Positions 5,675-8,427 of a stretch of 8,427 nt of DNA are shown here, in pieces. A program made the position numbers and the translations under genes. The first letter of the stretch is position 1. Each line of letters starts with the position of its first letter. Below the pieces are notes generated by a model. That model searched no databases, had not been told where the DNA came from, and was given only the letters and a program-made list of their open reading frames with translations. Source of the DNA: Acidobacteriota bacterium (GTDB taxonomy: Bacteria; Acidobacteriota; Blastocatellia; Pyrinomonadales; Pyrinomonadaceae). The stretch spans positions 1 to 8,427 of the forward strand of contig JACCYR010000307.1 of NCBI GenBank assembly GCA_013696385.1, read 5' to 3'.

Positions 5675-7150
5675 ATGAGCAAAATACTTCCAAAAAGGTC
5701 AGAAAATTATTCGGAATGGTATAACGAAATTGTCAAACGGGCGGATTTGGCGGAAAATTCAGCCGTGCGCGGTTGTATGGTGATAAAACCCTACGGCTAC
5801 GCAATTTGGGAAAAGATGCAACGCGCTTTGGACGATATGTTTAAGGAAACAGGTCATCAGAACGCTTATTTTCCGTTGTTTGTGCCGAAGAGTTTTCTCG
5901 AAAAAGAAGAAGGACACGCCGCAGGTTTTGCCAAAGAATGTGCCGTCGTAACGCATTATCGCCTTAAAGCAGATCCGAATGAGAAAGGTAAGTTAATCGT
6001 TGACGAAAATTCAAAACTCGAAGAAGAACTCATTGTCCGCCCAACTTCGGAAGCCGTCATTTGGAACACATACAAAACATGGGTTCAATCGTGGCGCGAT
6101 TTGCCGCTGCTTATAAACCAATGGGCAAACGTCGTGCGTTGGGAAATGCGAACTCGTGTTTTCCTGCGTACCGCCGAATTTCTCTGGCAGGAAGGACACA
6201 CCGCGCACGCGACGGAAGAAGAAGCGCGAAGCGAAACGCGGCAGATGCTCGATGTTTATGCGACATTTGCGGAAAATTTTATGGCGATGCCGGTTATCAA
6301 AGGCGCGAAGACTGAAACAGAACGCTTTGCCGGCGCGGTTGATACGCTGTGCATCGAAGCGTTAATGCAGGACGGAAAAGCCTTGCAATCGGGAACTTCG
6401 CACTTTTTAGGTCAAAATTTTGCAAAGGCTTTTGACGTGCAGTTCGTCAACAAAGAAAACACGCTCGAATACGTTTGGGGAACGTCTTGGGGCGTTTCGA
6501 CTCGTTTGATGGGCGCACTCGTGATGGCGCATTCTGACGATAACGGTTTGGTTTTGCCGCCGCGCCTTGCGCCGATTCAAGTCGTGATTGTGCCGATTTA
6601 TCGCGTTGAAGAAGATTTGCAAAAAATTTCCGAGAGGATTGAACCGGTAATCAAAGAATTAAAAGCAGGCGGAATTTCGGTCAAATACGACACGGACGAC
6701 AAATACAAACCCGGCTATAAATTCGCCGAATACGAATTGCGCGGCGTTCCCGTGCGGTTGGGAATCGGAATGCGTGATTTGGAAAATGGCACAATCGAAG
6801 TTGCGCGGCGCGACCAATTATCAAAAGAATCTCGCCCGATTGAAGGAATTGCCAATTATATCAAAGATTTGCTCGGCGAAATTCAGCAAAACATTTACCA
6901 AAAAGCCTTAAAGTTTCGTGAACAAAATACTTTTCGCGTTGACACTTGGGAAGAATTTCAAGCGCAAATCGAAAAAGGCGGCTTCATTTTGGCGCATTGG
7001 GACGGAACTGTGGAAACAGAAGAAGCAATCAAAGCCGAAACAAAAGCGACGATTCGTTGTATTCCTTTTGATGAAGCGGAAGAAGACGGCATGGACGTTT
7101 ATTCGGGCAACCCGTCAAAACAAAGAGTCGTCTTTGCGCGGGCTTATTAG
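5675..7150 (+). CDS. proS: Proline--tRNA ligase, archaeal/eukaryotic-type (ProS type 3)
   Basis: Charges tRNA-Pro with proline in the cytoplasm (class II aminoacyl-tRNA synthetase). The 491-residue form lacks the editing insertion of the long bacterial ProRS and ends in tyrosine, both marks of the archaeal/eukaryotic-type enzyme. Motif 1 lies around YFPLFVPKSFLEKE (65-78). The proline-site loop VRPTSE is at 121-126. Motif 2 is RVFLRTAEFLWQEGHTAHAT (161-180). Motif 3 is GTSWGVSTRLMGA (269-281) with R277. The anticodon-binding domain runs from about 298 (LAPIQVVIVPIY) to about 400, followed by the C-terminal domain. Of the four zinc cysteines of the archaeal C-terminal domain, only C462 seems to remain, as in many bacterial members. 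The start at 5675 (MSKILPKRSE) is chosen over 5630 because family similarity begins there and a candidate promoter lies between them; no Shine-Dalgarno is visible. Its TAG overlaps by 4 nt the end of the convergent NHL gene. Confidence 0.96.
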   Translation: MSKILPKRSENYSEWYNEIVKRADLAENSAVRGCMVIKPYGYAIWEKMQRALDDMFKETGHQNAYFPLFVPKSFLEKEEGHAAGFAKECAVVTHYRLKADPNEKGKLIVDENSKLEEELIVRPTSEAVIWNTYKTWVQSWRDLPLLINQWANVVRWEMRTRVFLRTAEFLWQEGHTAHATEEEARSETRQMLDVYATFAENFMAMPVIKGAKTETERFAGAVDTLCIEALMQDGKALQSGTSHFLGQNFAKAFDVQFVNKENTLEYVWGTSWGVSTRLMGALVMAHSDDNGLVLPPRLAPIQVVIVPIYRVEEDLQKISERIEPVIKELKAGGISVKYDTDDKYKPGYKFAEYELRGVPVRLGIGMRDLENGTIEVARRDQLSKESRPIEGIANYIKDLLGEIQQNIYQKALKFREQNTFRVDTWEEFQAQIEKGGFILAHWDGTVETEEAIKAETKATIRCIPFDEAEEDGMDVYSGNPSKQRVVFARAY

Positions 7151-7511
7151 TATTTTTTCTTTGCAAAAATAAAAAATGCCGCAAAACCGGCAATTACCAC
7201 GCCGATAATGCTCAATAAAATTAGCGGAATCTTTTTAAAAACGGAATTGTCAGTTGAAGCTAACTTATTTGTTTTTAGTAATGAATTGTTGTTTGTGTTT
7301 GATAAATCGCTTGTTTTCTTCATGTCTTCCAAGTTTGCGACAATCGCCCATTTACCGCCGGGGGAAATTTTTAAAACACGATTTCCAGCGTGTTGGGCAG
7401 AAGAATACGGTCTTGCTTCCAAAACATAAACTTCATCACCGTTTGCCGCCACGCCAATCGGCGACCAATCTTTTTCGGCAGCGAGAATTGTCGAAACTTT
7501 GTCGTCGGGAC

Positions 7512-7521
7512 TTATTTTAAA
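7512..7521 (-). other. Frameshift site matching slippery heptamer U UUA AAA followed by UAA
   Basis: In the mRNA sense, zero-frame codons read CUU UUA AAA UAA. The heptamer U UUA AAA (7521-7515) fits X XXY YYZ in the correct phase, and a -1 slip leads into the AUA AGU CCC frame that continues the NHL blade. One missing A (natural deletion or homopolymer error) explains the same facts more simply. Confidence 0.5.
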
Positions 7522-8177
7522 AGTCGGCGATTGTAAAAATCGGCAGCCAAGACGTTGTTTTGCTCGTCAACCGTTAAACCGAAAAGTCTGGCGAAAGGTT
7601 CGGGGTTTTGCTTATTTTTGGTTGGCACATCGGCGCGGTAGATTGTCGAAACCATTCCGAATTTGTCTATTTTTCTGACTTTATCGTCATTGGTTAAATA
7701 AATTGCGTTGTCTCGTCCAAAAGCCATATCCGTAATCACGCTGAACTCGGCTTTGTCTTTTTGCCCGTCGAGATAACCGTATTTTCCGCCCGCGAAAAGA
7801 CTCGTTTTGCCGTCGGGCGTGCGTTTGATTATTTTAGTTTCTCGTCTTTCGTTGTTGTAAGGTTCAACCAAATATGTATTTCCGTCAAAATCGCGCCAAA
7901 TGCTCATTCCAAGCGGCAAATTGTCGGTCAGCCGAACAATATACGTAAATTCACCGGCGGGCGACATTTTCCAAATCGAGCGCGGATATGTTTGCGTTTG
8001 CGGATTATAAGTGTTGTCTAAACCATAGATATTTCCGTCGGCATCAATCGAAAGGTCGTGAACGTGCCTGCCGCTTACGCCTGCCCGAAAAATTGTCAAC
8101 TTCCCTTGCGAATCAATTTGGAAAATTGTTTCAAGGTCGCTGAAATAAACTTGTTTGTGCGAATCAACAACAATTCC

Positions 8178-8180
8178 CTA
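8178..8180 (-). other. Internal TAG codon in the NHL gene
   Basis: CTA on the plus strand gives TAG at codon 50, just after the signal peptide. One base change from TGG (Trp) or from a Tyr codon would account for it. Downstream, TTG at 8099 is the first possible start in the open frame, but a product from there would lack the signal peptide. Confidence 0.75.
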
Positions 8181-8323
8181 CGCCGGATGCGGATAAATGC
8201 TGTTCACACAAAAAACAAATAACAGCAAAGAAAATAAAAATGCGGAAACACGCACTTGTCGAGTGTGATGTTTGCCCTTACTTCGTGCAGGCTTCTGTAC
8301 AAAATGAGAAAGTTTTAATTTAA

Positions 8324-8427
8324 TCATTGCTTCAAAATTCCGCGTGAAATGACGATGCGTTGAATCTCGCTCGTGCCTTCGTAAATGGTTGTAATTCGCG
8401 CATCACGATAATATTTTTCGACGTTAT
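8324..8427 (-). CDS. Acyl-CoA dehydrogenase, C-terminal 33 residues (runs off the right edge)
   Basis: FAD enzymes of this family introduce a 2,3-double bond into acyl-CoA in fatty-acid or branched-chain amino-acid breakdown and pass electrons to electron-transfer flavoprotein. Only the end is present: VEKYYRDARITTIYEGTSEI followed by QRIVISRGILKQ and a TGA. DARITTIYEGTSEIQR is the signature C-terminal helix of the family. Its glutamate (codon 8378-8380) lines up with the catalytic base of medium-chain acyl-CoA dehydrogenase (E376 of the mature enzyme). Substrate chain length cannot be told from this piece. The TGA overlaps the ATG of the NHL gene (ATGA), so the two are probably co-transcribed and translationally coupled. 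Confidence 0.92.
   Translation of the reverse strand, partial: NVEKYYRDARITTIYEGTSEIQRIVISRGILKQ

Larger units (their letters stand above)
7147..8327 (-). pseudogene. NHL-repeat secreted/membrane-anchored propeller protein, interrupted by TAG and a -1 frameshift
   Basis: Read through both lesions, this encodes about 393 residues. A basic N-terminus and hydrophobic core (about 28-42, AFLFSLLLFVFCV) form a signal peptide. Several NHL/SMP-30-like blades follow, for example GIVVDSHKQVYFSDLETIFQ, MAFGRDNAIYLTNDDKVRKI, LFGLTVDEQNNVLAADFYNR and GDEVYVLEARPYSS. A polar linker and a C-terminal helix (KIPLILLSIIGVVIAGFAAF) with a Lys-rich end would anchor it in the membrane. Codon 50 is TAG (8178-8180), where homology-like text runs on both sides (IYPHPA, then GIVVDS). 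At 7515-7518 an A-run is one base short: one frame ends LLK-stop and the next resumes as KISPDDKVST, the natural continuation. The intact pieces are about 8177-7512 and 7511-7147. The ATG overlaps the acyl-CoA dehydrogenase stop as ATGA. Genuine decay, two sequencing errors, or expression of fragments are all possible. The ligand is unknown. Confidence 0.8.

Noticed and set aside
7151..7176. T-run/A-run hairpin as a bidirectional terminator after proS
   Set aside because: The inverted repeat is imperfect and entirely A/T apart from a central GC, and it is explained as the codons of the NHL protein's membrane anchor and Lys-rich end.

Overview
The window reads as an ordinary chromosomal stretch from a bacterium of moderate GC. 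The best guess is an acidobacterium of the Blastocatellia/Pyrinomonadaceae type. The clues are a very large secreted Asp-box (BNR-type) propeller protein with a Thr/Pro-rich N-terminus, a small zinc-ribbon/two-helix membrane protein, a short conserved unknown that resembles remembered acidobacterial hypotheticals, and a TCAGTTA-type heptamer repeat in a gene gap. This placement is inference from gene style; no marker gene here proves it.

Layout from left to right. The 5' end of a minus-strand nucleoside/cytosine deaminase-like gene (1-119) is divergent from a 1084-residue secreted Asp-box propeller protein (212-3466, +). A 119-residue unknown (3486-3845, +) follows 19 nt later behind a clear ribosome binding site. 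It converges on, and overlaps by 18 nt, a zinc-ribbon membrane protein (3828-4310, -). An inverted heptamer-repeat hairpin (4316-4384) fills the gap up to the stop codon of a monofunctional proline dehydrogenase (4385-5560, -). Proline dehydrogenase and prolyl-tRNA synthetase (5675-7150, +) are transcribed apart from a shared 114-nt control region with candidate promoters on both strands and a 16-bp palindrome between their -35 boxes. The proS stop overlaps by 4 nt the end of a minus-strand NHL-repeat gene (7147-8327). That gene is broken by an in-frame TAG near the end of its signal peptide and by a -1 frameshift at an A-run. Its ATG overlaps, as ATGA, the stop codon of an acyl-CoA dehydrogenase whose C-terminal 33 residues lie at the right edge (8324-8427, -).

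Functionally the window is mixed. Proline catabolism (PRODH) and proline use in translation (ProRS) share a regulatory region. Acyl-CoA dehydrogenase and the NHL protein form a translationally coupled pair. Two envelope or extracytoplasmic proteins of unknown role (the Asp-box and NHL propellers) look like accessory secreted factors. I see no CRISPR array, phage, transposase, tRNA or rRNA. No coherent new multi-gene system is visible. The most noteworthy signals are the repeat hairpin packed between two genes and the doubly interrupted NHL gene, whose frameshift site happens to match a canonical -1 slippery heptamer.
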